Assembly (NCBI GenBank): GCA_910577525.1
Contig: CAJTLI010000009.1
Coordinates: 1-64,000 of the forward strand
DNA from: an uncultured Oscillospiraceae bacterium
Lineage (GTDB): Bacteria; Bacillota; Clostridia; Oscillospirales; Oscillospiraceae
Length of the DNA: 64,000 nt
Direction of reading: 5' to 3'
A program made the translations under genes and the position numbers. Numbering within the stretch: position 1 is the first letter of the stretch; each line of letters opens with the position of its first letter. This document shows, one piece after another, positions 54,650 through 63,863 of this stretch. The notes beneath the pieces were generated by a model. It had not been told where the DNA came from. It saw only the letters and a list, made by a program, of their open reading frames with translations, and did no database searches.

Positions 54650-56001
54650 ACCGCTCTCTCCTTTGTTCTCCGGATCTCCCCCGTCAGCGCCCACAGCGAA
54701 AACACCAGCGCCGCCAGCACCGCCAGGGCCTCCAGCCCCATGACGAAGCGCATTCCGCCCAGATTGAGCACACAGTTATATTTCAGCCGCAGGTAGACGC
54801 AGTAGCTGGCCAGGGACGCGCCCCCCGCCAGCACCGCCGCCGGAAGCCGCCGCCAGTTGGCGCAGGCCCAGCACAGGGTGAACACGTCGGCCAGGAAAAA
54901 GTACCGCTCGTGCATGTGGGGCAGGAAAAAAGGCACGCCGACGCACAAAACCACCGCGATAGCCATAATGGTCTCCCGGTTCAGCCGGTCCCCCAGCCAG
55001 AAGCCCAGCGCCAGCAGGGCCAGCACCAGCGCTCCCGCCGCCGCGATGCCCAGTTTGCCGGCCAGAGCCCCGTCCACCTGAACCCCATAGGGGATGAACT
55101 GGTAGACGGAGGGGGCGTTCAGCGTCAGCCGGGGGTACTCCCCCAGCTGAGTGACATAGATGCCCAGAATATCCCCCAGCGGCTTCCCCAGGACCATGGC
55201 GGGGAGAATGGTGGCCAGATAGGCCAGGGGGAACATCCACAGCTCCCGGAATTTCACCCTTCCCGCCAGCCACAGCACCCCCCAAAGCGGAAGCACAAAA
55301 ATGGACTGGAGCTTGAAGGAGAAGGCGATCCCCATCAGCGCCACCGAGGTCTTGTTTTGCCCCTCCAGGGCCAGGGCGGCGGCGTGTATGGCCAGCGCGC
55401 CGTAAATCACGTCGCACTGGGCCCAATAGGCCCCGTTGAGCACCACCGTGGGCAGCAGCAGCGCCGCCCCAAAGGCAATCAGGGGAGCGGCGCTCCCCTG
55501 CCGTTCCCTGGTCAGGGAACGCACCAAGCGCAGGCAGCCCCAGGCCAGCAGCACATCCCACAGGATGGAAAACAGCTTGATGAGGTACAGGTCGGGCACG
55601 CTCAGGTAGGAAATGGCGGCCATAAAGTAGAGGTAGGGCATATTATAGTCCCCTACGCTGCCAGCGATCCCCTGAAAACCGCCGTTTTCTTGAAAATAGA
55701 CGTACCAGTGGTGCAGAAAATCCTCGTAATCCAGCGTCACATGGTCCAGGCACAGCACCCGGACCAGCATAGCCGCCCCGATGGGCAGCAGCATCACCAA
55801 CAGGCTGTCCTCCCTGACGCCCTCCAGCCGCAGCAGGCAAACCGACGCCGCGGTCAGGACCGCAACCGCCGCCGCCACGCAGGCCCTGTCCCACGGCGTC
55901 CCCTGCTCCAGGTTCATGCACACCCACACCGCAGCCAGGGCCAGTCCTCCGCCCAGCCCGGCGCACACAGGGGGCCCATACCCATTCCACCGCTCCTCCA
56001 T
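54646..56001 (-). CDS. GT-C-type membrane glycosyltransferase-like protein
   Basis: 451 aa with about ten membrane helices. The early loop LDYEDFLHHWYVYFQENGGFQ has the acidic pair typical of GT-C enzymes, followed by FSFKLQSIFVLPLWGVLWL and the late HMHERYFFLADVF motif. These resemble mannosyltransferase-like proteins that use lipid-linked sugars, but the donor and acceptor are unknown. It is cotranscribed with the exonuclease gene (4-base overlap), without functional link evident. Confidence 0.78.
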   Translation of the reverse strand: MEERWNGYGPPVCAGLGGGLALAAVWVCMNLEQGTPWDRACVAAAVAVLTAASVCLLRLEGVREDSLLVMLLPIGAAMLVRVLCLDHVTLDYEDFLHHWYVYFQENGGFQGIAGSVGDYNMPYLYFMAAISYLSVPDLYLIKLFSILWDVLLAWGCLRLVRSLTRERQGSAAPLIAFGAALLLPTVVLNGAYWAQCDVIYGALAIHAAALALEGQNKTSVALMGIAFSFKLQSIFVLPLWGVLWLAGRVKFRELWMFPLAYLATILPAMVLGKPLGDILGIYVTQLGEYPRLTLNAPSVYQFIPYGVQVDGALAGKLGIAAAGALVLALLALGFWLGDRLNRETIMAIAVVLCVGVPFFLPHMHERYFFLADVFTLCWACANWRRLPAAVLAGGASLASYCVYLRLKYNCVLNLGGMRFVMGLEALAVLAALVFSLWALTGEIRRTKERAV

Positions 56002-56110
56002 GAAATCCCTCCGGTCAAAAATCTTTTTGTATCATACCACACCCGCCCGGCCTTGTCCAGCGGCCCAGCCCGTTTCCCCCTGAAATCAGGGATATTTTTC
56101 CGCCCGGCGG

Positions 56111-56139
56111 TTGACATTTTCCCAGGAAAGCCTTATTCT
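56111..56139 (+). promoter_or_regulatory. asnB promoter
   Basis: -35 TTGACA (56111-56116) and -10 TATTCT (56134-56139), 17-base spacer, 50 bases before the start codon. Confidence 0.8.
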
Positions 56140-56189
56140 AAAGGACAGACCTTTTCGCGTTACTATCCGACGGACTGGAGGATTTCAAT

Positions 56190-58052
56190 ATGTGCGGTTT
56201 TACCGGCTTTGTGACCCGCTCCGCTCCCCCCGACGAGACCGCCCTGCGGGCCATGGGGGACGCCATCCGCCACCGGGGTCCCGACGGCGAGGGGCACTAT
56301 GTGGACGAGCGCTGCGGCATCGCCCACCGGCGGCTGTCCATCATCGACCTGGAGAGGGGCCGGCAGCCCATTGTCAGCCCCGGCGGACGCTATGTCATCG
56401 CCTACAACGGGGAGACCTACAACTTCCGGGAGCTGCGGCAGGAACTGTCCGCCAAGGGCCACGCCTTCCTCACCGACTGCGACACCGAGGTGGTGCTCCA
56501 CGGCTATATGGAGTGGGGCCCGGAGGTGCTGAAAAAGCTGCGGGGCATGTTCGCCTTCGTCATCTGGGACCGGGAGCGTCAGGAGCTGTTCGGCGCCCGG
56601 GATCCCTTCGGCATCAAGCCCTTCTATTACGCCCTCATGGGGGATCTGTTCTTCTTCGGCTCGGAGTGCAAGAGCTTCCTGCCCCACCCCGGCTTCAAAA
56701 AGGAGCTCAACCCCGACGCGCTGAAGCTCTACCTCACCTTCCAGTACTCCGCCCTCAACGAGTCCTTCTTCAAGGGGGTGTACCGGCTCCTCCCCGGCCA
56801 CTATTTCCTCCACCGGGCGGGGCATACCGAATTCGCCTCCTACCACTCCTTCTCCTTTGAGCCGGAGAACATGCCCCTGGAAAAGCGGGCCGCCCAGATC
56901 CGGGAAGTGGTCACAGAGTCCGTCAAGGCCCATCAGATCAGCGATGTGGAGGTGGGCTCCTTCCTGTCCGGCGGCATTGACTCCAGCGTCATCGCCGCCC
57001 TGTCCCGGCCCGACAAGACCTACTCCGTGGGCTTTGAAAACCCCGGCTTCGATGAGACCGGCGAGGCCAAGGCCCTCTGTCAGGAGCTTGGCCTGCGCAA
57101 CATCTCCAAGAGCATCTCCGCCCAGGAGTTTTTCGACGCCCTGCCCGCCATCCAGTACTACGCCGACGAGCCCAACGCCAACCTGTCCACCGTGCCGCTG
57201 TATTTTCTGTCCCAGCTGGCGGCCAGGGACGTAAAGGTGGTGCTGTCCGGCGAGGGGGCGGACGAGCTGTTCGGCGGCTATATCACCTACCACACCACCA
57301 AGCCCTACCGGGCGTACCGCAAAATGCCCCTGGCCCTGCGCAAGGCTGTGGCCAAGGGGGTGGCGGGCCTGCCCAAGTTCCACGGCCAGGGTTTCCTCAC
57401 CAAGGCGGCCAAGCCCATCGACGAGACCTTTGTGGGCCAGGCGTTCATCTTCGACGACGAGGAAGCCCGGCGGGTGCTGGCCCCCGCCTACCGCTCCCCC
57501 CTCACCTGGCACGATGTCACCGGGCCCTACTTCGAGGCCATTGAGGGCGCCGACGACCTGACCAAGATGCAGTACCTGGACCTGCACCTTTGGCAGCCCC
57601 TGGACATCCTGCGCAAGGCGGACCGGATGACCATGGCCCACTCTTTAGAGCTGCGGGTGCCCTACCTGGACCGGGAGGTGTGGGAGGTGGCCCGCCGGGT
57701 ACCCAGCGCCCAGAAGATGCGGGGCAAGACCATGACCAAGTACCCCCTGCGGATGGCGGCGGTGCCCCTGCTCCCCAGCGACTGGGTGAAGCGGGACAAA
57801 AAGGGCTTCCCCGTCCCATTCATCGCCTGGCTCCGGCAGGAAAAATACTACAGCTGGGCGAAAGACTTGATTTCCCAGGACTACGCGGCAGAATTCTTTG
57901 ACCAAAAGTACCTGCTGGACCTGCTGGAGTGCCACTACTCCGGCAAAGAACGCACCCACCGGAAGCTGTACACCGTGCTGTCCTTCCTCATCTGGTATCA
58001 GGTGTATTTCCCGGAAAAATGCGGCGCGGCACCGTTCGTCCCCGGCAAATGA
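56190..58052 (+). CDS. asnB: Asparagine synthase (glutamine-hydrolysing)
   Basis: 620 aa. The N-terminal glutaminase domain starts with Cys2 (MCGFTGF) and has RHRGPDGEG, IVHRRLSIIDL-type and YNGETYNFRELR. The synthetase domain has the PP-loop FLSGGIDSSVIAAL (near 258-271), then LSGEGADELFGGY. Makes asparagine from aspartate with glutamine as nitrogen source. It has its own promoter and no operon partner. Downstream is a repeat-type hairpin that may end transcription. Confidence 0.95.
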   Translation: MCGFTGFVTRSAPPDETALRAMGDAIRHRGPDGEGHYVDERCGIAHRRLSIIDLERGRQPIVSPGGRYVIAYNGETYNFRELRQELSAKGHAFLTDCDTEVVLHGYMEWGPEVLKKLRGMFAFVIWDRERQELFGARDPFGIKPFYYALMGDLFFFGSECKSFLPHPGFKKELNPDALKLYLTFQYSALNESFFKGVYRLLPGHYFLHRAGHTEFASYHSFSFEPENMPLEKRAAQIREVVTESVKAHQISDVEVGSFLSGGIDSSVIAALSRPDKTYSVGFENPGFDETGEAKALCQELGLRNISKSISAQEFFDALPAIQYYADEPNANLSTVPLYFLSQLAARDVKVVLSGEGADELFGGYITYHTTKPYRAYRKMPLALRKAVAKGVAGLPKFHGQGFLTKAAKPIDETFVGQAFIFDDEEARRVLAPAYRSPLTWHDVTGPYFEAIEGADDLTKMQYLDLHLWQPLDILRKADRMTMAHSLELRVPYLDREVWEVARRVPSAQKMRGKTMTKYPLRMAAVPLLPSDWVKRDKKGFPVPFIAWLRQEKYYSWAKDLISQDYAAEFFDQKYLLDLLECHYSGKERTHRKLYTVLSFLIWYQVYFPEKCGAAPFVPGK

Positions 58053-58087
58053 CGGAAGGCCCGCCTGTGGCCGGGCATCAATAAAAA

Positions 58088-58120
58088 CCTGTAGGGGCGG
58101 CTATCAGCCGCCCCTACAGG
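58088..58120. repeat. Palindromic repeat (single hairpin form)
   Basis: Perfect 15-bp stem CCTGTAGGGGCGGCT / AGCCGCCCCTACAGG with a 3-base loop, 35 bases after the asnB stop. The same end sequences (TGTAGGGGCG and CGCCCCTACA) occur in a longer, branched form at 63754-63805, so this is an interspersed repeat family, possibly also acting as a terminator. Confidence 0.7.
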
Positions 58121-58172
58121 TTTACAGTCGGGTTTTTTTGTCGGTTTGAGGAAAAACCGTCAAACTATACTA

Positions 58173-58201
58173 TTGAAAAAAGCATATCAGTTCTATATAA
58201 T
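58173..58201 (+). promoter_or_regulatory. Promoter of the acyl-CoA dehydratase-like cluster
   Basis: -35 TTGAAA (58173-58178) and -10 TATAAT (58196-58201), 17-base spacer, 54 bases ahead of the activase start. Confidence 0.78.
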
Positions 58202-58255
58202 ATTTTCTGGACTTTCAAACTGGGCGCTGAGCCGCCCCAACATGGGAGGCAAACC

Positions 58256-61201
58256 ATGATTCTGCGTGTCGGCATTGACATCGGCTCCACCACCGTGAAA
58301 GTGGTGGTGCTGGACGAAGATAATCAACTGCTGTTCCGCTCCTATGAGCGGCACTATTCCAAAGCCAGGGAACGGGCCTGCGAAACCCTGCGCTCCATCG
58401 AGGACATGCTCCGCGGCAAAAACGTGCGTCTGGTGGTCACAGGCTCCGCCGGGCTGGGCGTGGCCAAGGCCGCGGGGCTGGACTTCGTTCAGGAGGTGTA
58501 CGCCACCGCCGCGGCGGTGAACACCTACATCCCGGACACCGACGCCGTCATTGAGCTGGGGGGCGAGGACGCCAAGATCATCTTTTTCGGCGGGGCCCTG
58601 GAGGAGCGGATGAACGGCTCCTGCGCCGGGGGCACCGGGGCCTTTATCGACCAGATGGCCACCCTGATGAACGTGACGGTGAACGAGCTGGACGAACTGT
58701 CCCTCAAGCACGAGAAGATCTATCCCATCGCCTCCCGGTGCGGCGTGTTCGCCAAGAGCGACATCCAGCCCATCCTCAACCAGGGCGGGCGGAAGGAGGA
58801 CGTGGCCGCGTCAATCTTCCAGGCGGTGGTGGACCAGACCGTGGCCGGCCTCACCCAGGGCCGGGAGCTGAAGGGCAAGATCGTGTTCCTGGGCGGGCCC
58901 CTCCACTTCCTCATGGGCCTGCGGGAGCGGTTTGTGGACACCCTTCAGCTAGACGGCGATCACGCCGTCTTCCCGGAGGACGGCGACTGCTTCGCCGCCA
59001 TGGGGGCGGCGCTGTGCGCCTCCGACTACGAGGCCCGATCCTTTGACGAGCTGCTTCGCCTGCTGGAGGAGAGCCGCGCCGCCACCTCGGTGGTGGACAC
59101 CATGCCGCCCCTGTTCGAGTCCCAGGCGGACTACGACGCCTTCACCGCCCGGCACAACGCCTCCACCCCGCCCCAGCTGGACATCCATACTTATCAAGGC
59201 GATGCCTATTTAGGTATCGACGCAGGCTCCACCACCACAAAAATCGTCCTCATCGCCCCGGACGGCGGGCTTTTATACACATACTACCACTCCAATCTGG
59301 GCAACCCGGTGGCCATCGCCCTGGAACAGCTCAAGGAAATCTACCAGCTGTGCGGGGACCGCATCAAAATCAAAGGCTCCGCCGTCACCGGCTATGGCGA
59401 GGACCTGATTAAAAACGCCTTCTCCTGCGACTTAGGGCTGGTGGAGACGGTGGCCCACTACCGCGCCGCCGCCCACTTCAACCCCGACGTGGACTTCATC
59501 ATCGACATCGGCGGCCAGGATATGAAGTGCTTCAAGATCCGCAACGGGGCCGTAGACTCCATCATGCTCAACGAGGCCTGCTCCTCCGGCTGCGGCTCCT
59601 TCATCGAGACCTTCGCCAAGGCCCTGGGCTATGACATCGCGGACTTTGCCAAGCTGGGCCTGTTCACCCAGAGGCCGGTGAACCTGGGCTCCCGGTGCAC
59701 CGTCTTTATGAATTCCTCCGTCAAACAGGCCCAGAAGGACGGGGCCAGCGTGGAGGACATCAGCGCGGGCCTGTCCATCTCCATCGTGAAAAACGCCATC
59801 TATAAGGTCATCCGCGCCGCCTCCGCCGACGACCTGGGCCAACACATCGTGGTGCAGGGCGGCACCTTCCACAACGACGCGGTGCTCCGGGCCTTCGAGC
59901 AGGAGCTGGGCCGGGACGTGACGAGGCCTACCATTGCGGGCATTATGGGGGCCTTCGGCGCGGCCCTGGCCGCCCGTGACCTGAAGCTGGAGCAGTCCAG
60001 TCTGTTAAGTCAATCCGCTTTACAGTCTTTTACCCACGCCGCCAAGCCCGTCACCTGCGGCCTGTGCACCAACCACTGCTCCCTCACCGTCAACAGCTTC
60101 GACGGCGGGCGGCGGTTCATCTCGGGCAACCGCTGCTCCCGGCCCCTAGGCAAGGAAAAAGCCAAGCTGCCCGACCTGTACCGCCACAAATACGAGAAGC
60201 TGCGCTCCCTGGAGGGCAAGGGCTTCGGCGACGGCTCAAGGGGCCGGATCGGTATCCCCTTCGGGCTCAACATGTACGAAAATCTCCCCTTCTGGTACGC
60301 CTTGTTCACCAAGCTGAATTTTGAGGTAGTCCTCTCCCCCGAGTCCTCCCGAAAGCTGTACATCAAGGGCCAGCGCACCATCCCGTCGGACACGGTGTGC
60401 TACCCCGCCAAGCTGCTCCACGGCCACGTGGAGGCCCTGGTGGAGATGGGGGTGGATGCCATCTTCTACCCCTGCATGTCCTATAATTTTGACGAAAAGT
60501 CGTCGGACAACAATTACAACTGCCCGGTGGTGGCCTACTACCCCGAGCTGCTGGCCGCCAATATGCCGGATCTGAAAAAGACCCGGTTCCTCAACCCCTA
60601 CGCCGGGCTCCACCGCCAAAAGGACTACGAACGCATTGGCTCCCAGTGGTTTGCCGACACCTTCGGCGTTCCCCGAAAGCAGGCGGTCAGCGCCATCCGG
60701 GCCGCTTACCAGGCCTACGACCGCTACAAGGAGGACCTGCACCGGGCGGGCCAGCAGTACATTGACCAGGCCCGGGCCCAGGGCCTGCCCATTCTGGTGC
60801 TGGCGGGCCGCCCCTACCACATCGACCCGGAGATCAACCACGGCATCAACGACCTCATCACCTCCTTCGGCTTCGTGGTGGTCAGCGAGGACGCGGTGGC
60901 CTACTTAGAGGACTACGCCCCCCGGAAGGTGCTCAACCAGTGGACCTTCCAGGCCCGTATGTACAACGCCGCACGGTACGTCTGCTCCCAGCCCGACATG
61001 GAGCTGGTCCAGCTGGTCTCCTTCGGCTGCGGCACCGACGCCATCACTGGCGATGAAATGCGCTCCATCCTGGAGCAAGGGGGTAAGCTTTACACCCAGC
61101 TCAAAATCGACGACATCAGCAACCTGGGGGCGGTGAAAATCCGCATCCGTTCCCTGATGGCGGCTATGGAGGAGAGGAAGCGCCGGAAGGGGATGGCCTG
61201 A
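58256..61201 (+). CDS. Acyl-CoA dehydratase activase-related protein (two ASKHA domains + DUF2229)
   Basis: 981 aa. Two BadF/BadG-type ATPase domains: the first from VGIDIGSTTVKVVVLDED (about 3-20), with Cys in NGSCAGGTGAF, the second from GIDAGSTTTKIVLIAPDGG (about 320) with ACSSGCGSFIETFAKA. From about 600 a DUF2229 region follows, with CGLCTNHCSL and IPSDTVCYPAKLLHGH. Single-domain homologues use ATP to push an electron into 2-hydroxyacyl-CoA dehydratases. Large fused forms like this have no established substrate. It is coupled to the NTF2-like gene by a one-base overlap (TGATG) and shares a transcript with the 434-aa partner. Confidence 0.87.
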   Translation: MILRVGIDIGSTTVKVVVLDEDNQLLFRSYERHYSKARERACETLRSIEDMLRGKNVRLVVTGSAGLGVAKAAGLDFVQEVYATAAAVNTYIPDTDAVIELGGEDAKIIFFGGALEERMNGSCAGGTGAFIDQMATLMNVTVNELDELSLKHEKIYPIASRCGVFAKSDIQPILNQGGRKEDVAASIFQAVVDQTVAGLTQGRELKGKIVFLGGPLHFLMGLRERFVDTLQLDGDHAVFPEDGDCFAAMGAALCASDYEARSFDELLRLLEESRAATSVVDTMPPLFESQADYDAFTARHNASTPPQLDIHTYQGDAYLGIDAGSTTTKIVLIAPDGGLLYTYYHSNLGNPVAIALEQLKEIYQLCGDRIKIKGSAVTGYGEDLIKNAFSCDLGLVETVAHYRAAAHFNPDVDFIIDIGGQDMKCFKIRNGAVDSIMLNEACSSGCGSFIETFAKALGYDIADFAKLGLFTQRPVNLGSRCTVFMNSSVKQAQKDGASVEDISAGLSISIVKNAIYKVIRAASADDLGQHIVVQGGTFHNDAVLRAFEQELGRDVTRPTIAGIMGAFGAALAARDLKLEQSSLLSQSALQSFTHAAKPVTCGLCTNHCSLTVNSFDGGRRFISGNRCSRPLGKEKAKLPDLYRHKYEKLRSLEGKGFGDGSRGRIGIPFGLNMYENLPFWYALFTKLNFEVVLSPESSRKLYIKGQRTIPSDTVCYPAKLLHGHVEALVEMGVDAIFYPCMSYNFDEKSSDNNYNCPVVAYYPELLAANMPDLKKTRFLNPYAGLHRQKDYERIGSQWFADTFGVPRKQAVSAIRAAYQAYDRYKEDLHRAGQQYIDQARAQGLPILVLAGRPYHIDPEINHGINDLITSFGFVVVSEDAVAYLEDYAPRKVLNQWTFQARMYNAARYVCSQPDMELVQLVSFGCGTDAITGDEMRSILEQGGKLYTQLKIDDISNLGAVKIRIRSLMAAMEERKRRKGMA

Positions 61202-61581
61202 TGGACCTGGAAGCCTTTTTTCGCGCCGTCTGGACCCAGGACGCCGAGGCGCTGGCCGCCTTTTTCGCCCCCGGCGCCTGTGTGGACTGGCCCTGTACCA
61301 ACGAACACTTCACCGCCGGGGAGTTCATCCGGGCCAACTGCGAATATCCCGGGCAGTGGGAGGGCGAAATTGAACGCGTGGAGGTCCTGGGCGATCTCAC
61401 CGTCACCGCGGCGCGGGTGTACGCCAAGGACCAAAGCCTCTCCTTCCACGCGGTCTCATTCATCCGGGTGCGTGACGGAAAGATCGTCTCGATGGTCGAA
61501 TACTGGGGCGACGACGGCCCCCCTCCCCAATGGCGGCTGGACAAGCAGATCGGCTCACCTATCACGCGGAAAGGAACCTGA
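61201..61581 (+). CDS. NTF2-like (SnoaL-type) protein
   Basis: 126 aa. The cone-shaped NTF2 fold is suggested by AFFRAVWTQDAEALAAFFAPGACVDWPCTNEHFTAGEF and the strand pattern to the end (FIRVRDGKIVSMVEYWGDDG). Such proteins include small isomerases, dehydratases and binding proteins; function not deducible. Start overlaps the activase stop by one base and it ends 3 bases before the dehydratase-like gene, so all three are probably translated together. Its place inside the dehydratase-like pair is unusual. Confidence 0.82.
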   Translation: MDLEAFFRAVWTQDAEALAAFFAPGACVDWPCTNEHFTAGEFIRANCEYPGQWEGEIERVEVLGDLTVTAARVYAKDQSLSFHAVSFIRVRDGKIVSMVEYWGDDGPPPQWRLDKQIGSPITRKGT

Positions 61582-61584
61582 ACC

Positions 61585-62889
61585 ATGGCAAAATTGGAAT
61601 ACGACAAGGACGGGCGGCTGCTCTTTACCAGGGAGATGAAGGAGGAGTACACCATCCTTATGCCCCAGATGCTCCCTGTCCACTTTGGCATGTTCCAGCA
61701 GCTGCTCATTCTGGAGGGCTACAAGGTGGACATGCTCACCACCAACCACCGGGGCATCGTGGACGAGGGTCTCAAATACGTCCACAACGACACCTGTTAC
61801 CCCGCCCTGCTGGTCATCGGCCAGCTCATCGACGCCATCAAGCACGGGGGCTACGACCCCCACAAGGTGGCCCTGTTCATCACCCAGACCGGCGGCGGCT
61901 GCCGGGCCTCCAACTACATCCACCTGCTGAGAAAGGCCCTGGAAAAGGCGGGGCTGGAGTTCGTCCCCGTCATCTCAGTAAACCTGTCCGGATTGGAGAA
62001 GAACCCCGGCTTCTCCCTCACCCTGCCCCTGGTGCGCAAGCTCATCTACGGCATGATGTACGGCGACCTGCTGGTCAACGCCGCCAACCAGGTCCGGCCC
62101 TATGAACTCACCCCCGGCGACACCGACCATATGCTGGATGTCTGGCAGAAAAAGCTTATCGACGGCTTCCAGGCGGGCCGCGGCATGAGCCGGAGGCAGA
62201 TGCGGGACAATTTCGACGCCATCCTGGCGGATTTTGAGGCCATCCCCGTATCCCAGGAGGAAAAGGTCCGGGTGGGGGTGGTGGGCGAGATCTATGTGAA
62301 ATTCTCCCCCCTGGGCAACAACAACCTGGAGGACTTCCTGCTCTCCGAGGGGGCGGAGCCCGTGGTCCCCGGCCTCACCGACTTCATGATCTTCAAAATT
62401 TTTAACCGGGAGGTGGATGTGAACATCTACGGCGGACTGTGGGCCAAAAAGAAGTTCTGTCAGGTGTTCAAGGGCTACATTGAGGCCTGCCAAAAGGACA
62501 TGATCGCCGCCCTGAAAAAAACCCGCTTCCGGGCCCCGGGCACCTTCGAGAACATGCACATGCTGGTCCAGGGCTACCTGGGGGACGGCAACAAGATGGG
62601 CGAGGGCTGGCTGCTCACCGGCGAGATGCTGGAGCTCATCCATTCCGGGGTGCCCAACATCGTGTGCACCCAGCCCTTCGGCTGCCTGCCCAACCACATC
62701 GTGGGCAAGGGCATGATCCGCAAGCTGAAGGACGACTACCCCGACTCCAACATCGTGGCCATCGACTACGACCCCGGGGCCACCAAGATCAACCAGGAGA
62801 ACCGGATCAAGCTGATGCTGGCCAACGCCAAGGCTTTAACCAAGGCCAAGCAGCCGGCGGAAAAAGAGCCTGCGGGCGCGGGCGTGTAA
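61585..62889 (+). CDS. 2-hydroxyacyl-CoA dehydratase-like protein (DUF2229/HgdB type)
   Basis: 434 aa. Conserved Cys positions lie in VHNDTCYPALL and QTGGGCRASNY (about 72 and 112), typical for [4Fe-4S]-holding subunits of the HgdB family and the DUF2229-linked proteins. The end TQPFGCLPNHIVGKGM and YDPGATKINQENRIKLML is also family-like. It probably works with the activase above, but the substrate is unknown. AAAGGAACC lies ahead of the start. Confidence 0.85.
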   Translation: MAKLEYDKDGRLLFTREMKEEYTILMPQMLPVHFGMFQQLLILEGYKVDMLTTNHRGIVDEGLKYVHNDTCYPALLVIGQLIDAIKHGGYDPHKVALFITQTGGGCRASNYIHLLRKALEKAGLEFVPVISVNLSGLEKNPGFSLTLPLVRKLIYGMMYGDLLVNAANQVRPYELTPGDTDHMLDVWQKKLIDGFQAGRGMSRRQMRDNFDAILADFEAIPVSQEEKVRVGVVGEIYVKFSPLGNNNLEDFLLSEGAEPVVPGLTDFMIFKIFNREVDVNIYGGLWAKKKFCQVFKGYIEACQKDMIAALKKTRFRAPGTFENMHMLVQGYLGDGNKMGEGWLLTGEMLELIHSGVPNIVCTQPFGCLPNHIVGKGMIRKLKDDYPDSNIVAIDYDPGATKINQENRIKLMLANAKALTKAKQPAEKEPAGAGV

Positions 62890-62905
62890 AGGAGGAACAC
62901 CTGTC

Positions 62906-63358
62906 ATGAAATTAGCGGAGGCACTACAGGAGCGGGCGGACCTGAACCGCCGGATCCAGCAGCTCCAGCAGCGGCTGGACAACAACGCCATGGTCCAGGA
63001 GGGGGAAGCCCCCGCCGAGGACCCGGCGGAGCTGCTGGCCGAGCTGGACCGCTGCGTGGAGGAGCTGGAGCGGCTCATCGCCCGGATCAACCTGACCAAC
63101 TGCCGCGCGGAGGTGGAGGGCGTGAGCCTCACCGCCCTGCTGGCCCGGCGGGACGCACTGAAGCTGAAGCTGGGGGCGTACCGGAGCCTGGTGCAGTCCG
63201 CCAGCCATCTGGGGCACCGGGGAATGCGCAGCGAGATCAAGTGGCTGAGTACCGTGAACGTGCGGGAGCTGCAAAAGCAGGTGGATCAGCTGGCCAAGGA
63301 GCTGCGCCTGCTGGACAATGCCATCCAGGCGGCCAACTGGGCCACTGATCTGATGTAA
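62906..63358 (+). CDS. DIP1984 family (septicolysin-related) protein
   Basis: 150 aa, nearly all helical with heptad patterns: KLAEALQERADLNRRIQQLQQRLDNNAMVQEGE, then ELLAELDRCVEELERLIARINLTN, and the ending VRELQKQVDQLAKELRLLDNAIQAANW. This is the DIP1984-type four-helix protein; no catalytic motif. Role unknown. AAAGGAGG precedes the ATG by 11 bases, 16 bases after the dehydratase-like stop, so it may be part of that transcript. Confidence 0.8.
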   Translation: MKLAEALQERADLNRRIQQLQQRLDNNAMVQEGEAPAEDPAELLAELDRCVEELERLIARINLTNCRAEVEGVSLTALLARRDALKLKLGAYRSLVQSASHLGHRGMRSEIKWLSTVNVRELQKQVDQLAKELRLLDNAIQAANWATDLM

Positions 63359-63458
63359 GTGCGCCAAAAGGGACATACGATATTCCCCGTGTTCTGTCGC
63401 CGGGCGGAAGTATGCCTCAAACCGCCCAGTGCGTCAGCGGGCTAAAAGTTCTTTTTCG

Positions 63459-63486
63459 GTTCCTTTTTCTTTCAAGAAAAAGGAAC
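63459..63486 (+). terminator. AT-rich hairpin, possible terminator
   Basis: Perfect stem of 13 bp with a 2-base tip (in practice a slightly larger loop), 100 bases after the DIP1984 gene. No T run follows, so it may be a repeat element instead. Confidence 0.4.
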
Positions 63487-63753
63487 GCCTGCGGCAGCAG
63501 GTAGCTTTCGGGGCGAACGCGAGCTCCCCGGCTGAGCATAAGCCGGACATTGGTGGCGCCCACGGGCGGGCGCGAGGGGGTTCAATCCCTCCACGTAACC
63601 GTTACGCCCAAACCGCGCACAACCGCACTGTTACAGGGCTTCGGCCCGGATTAACACCGCACAACCAACGCGTTGACTGAGAGCGAGGGCGGGTAAGGGG
63701 AACTGCCGCCGAACAAGAGGGCCGCCCGATCATGGGCGTTGCTTTAAGAAAGC

Positions 63754-63805
63754 CTGTAGGGGCGGCTGTCAGCCGCCTGCGGGCGCATAGTATGCGCCCC
63801 TACAA
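63754..63805. repeat. Palindromic repeat (branched form)
   Basis: The ends TGTAGGGGCG and CGCCCCTACA pair. Inside are two more perfect hairpins, GGCGGCT/AGCCGCC and GGGCGCATA/TATGCGCCC, giving a three-way-junction shape. Related to the simple hairpin at 58088-58120. Confidence 0.7.
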
Positions 63806-63863
63806 AAAGGCCTCTTATCTCAACGCCTCGTCCGAGCGGCTCCCGTTATTTTGGGAGGTCAGG

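Larger units (their letters stand above)
63359..63863. other. 505-base intergenic region with structured repeats
   Basis: No reading frame here looks like a gene. It contains a perfect 13-bp stem GTTCCTTTTTCTT / AAGAAAAAGGAAC (63459-63486), a T-arm-like stretch near 63572-63590 without the rest of a tRNA, and the branched repeat at 63754-63805. The stretch 63487-63740 is otherwise unexplained. Confidence 0.5.

Noticed and set aside
63572..63588. Possible tRNA around a GGGGG-TTCAATC-CCTCC T arm
   Set aside because: No pairing acceptor stem, D arm or anticodon arm can be laid out on either side, so it is not an intact tRNA.
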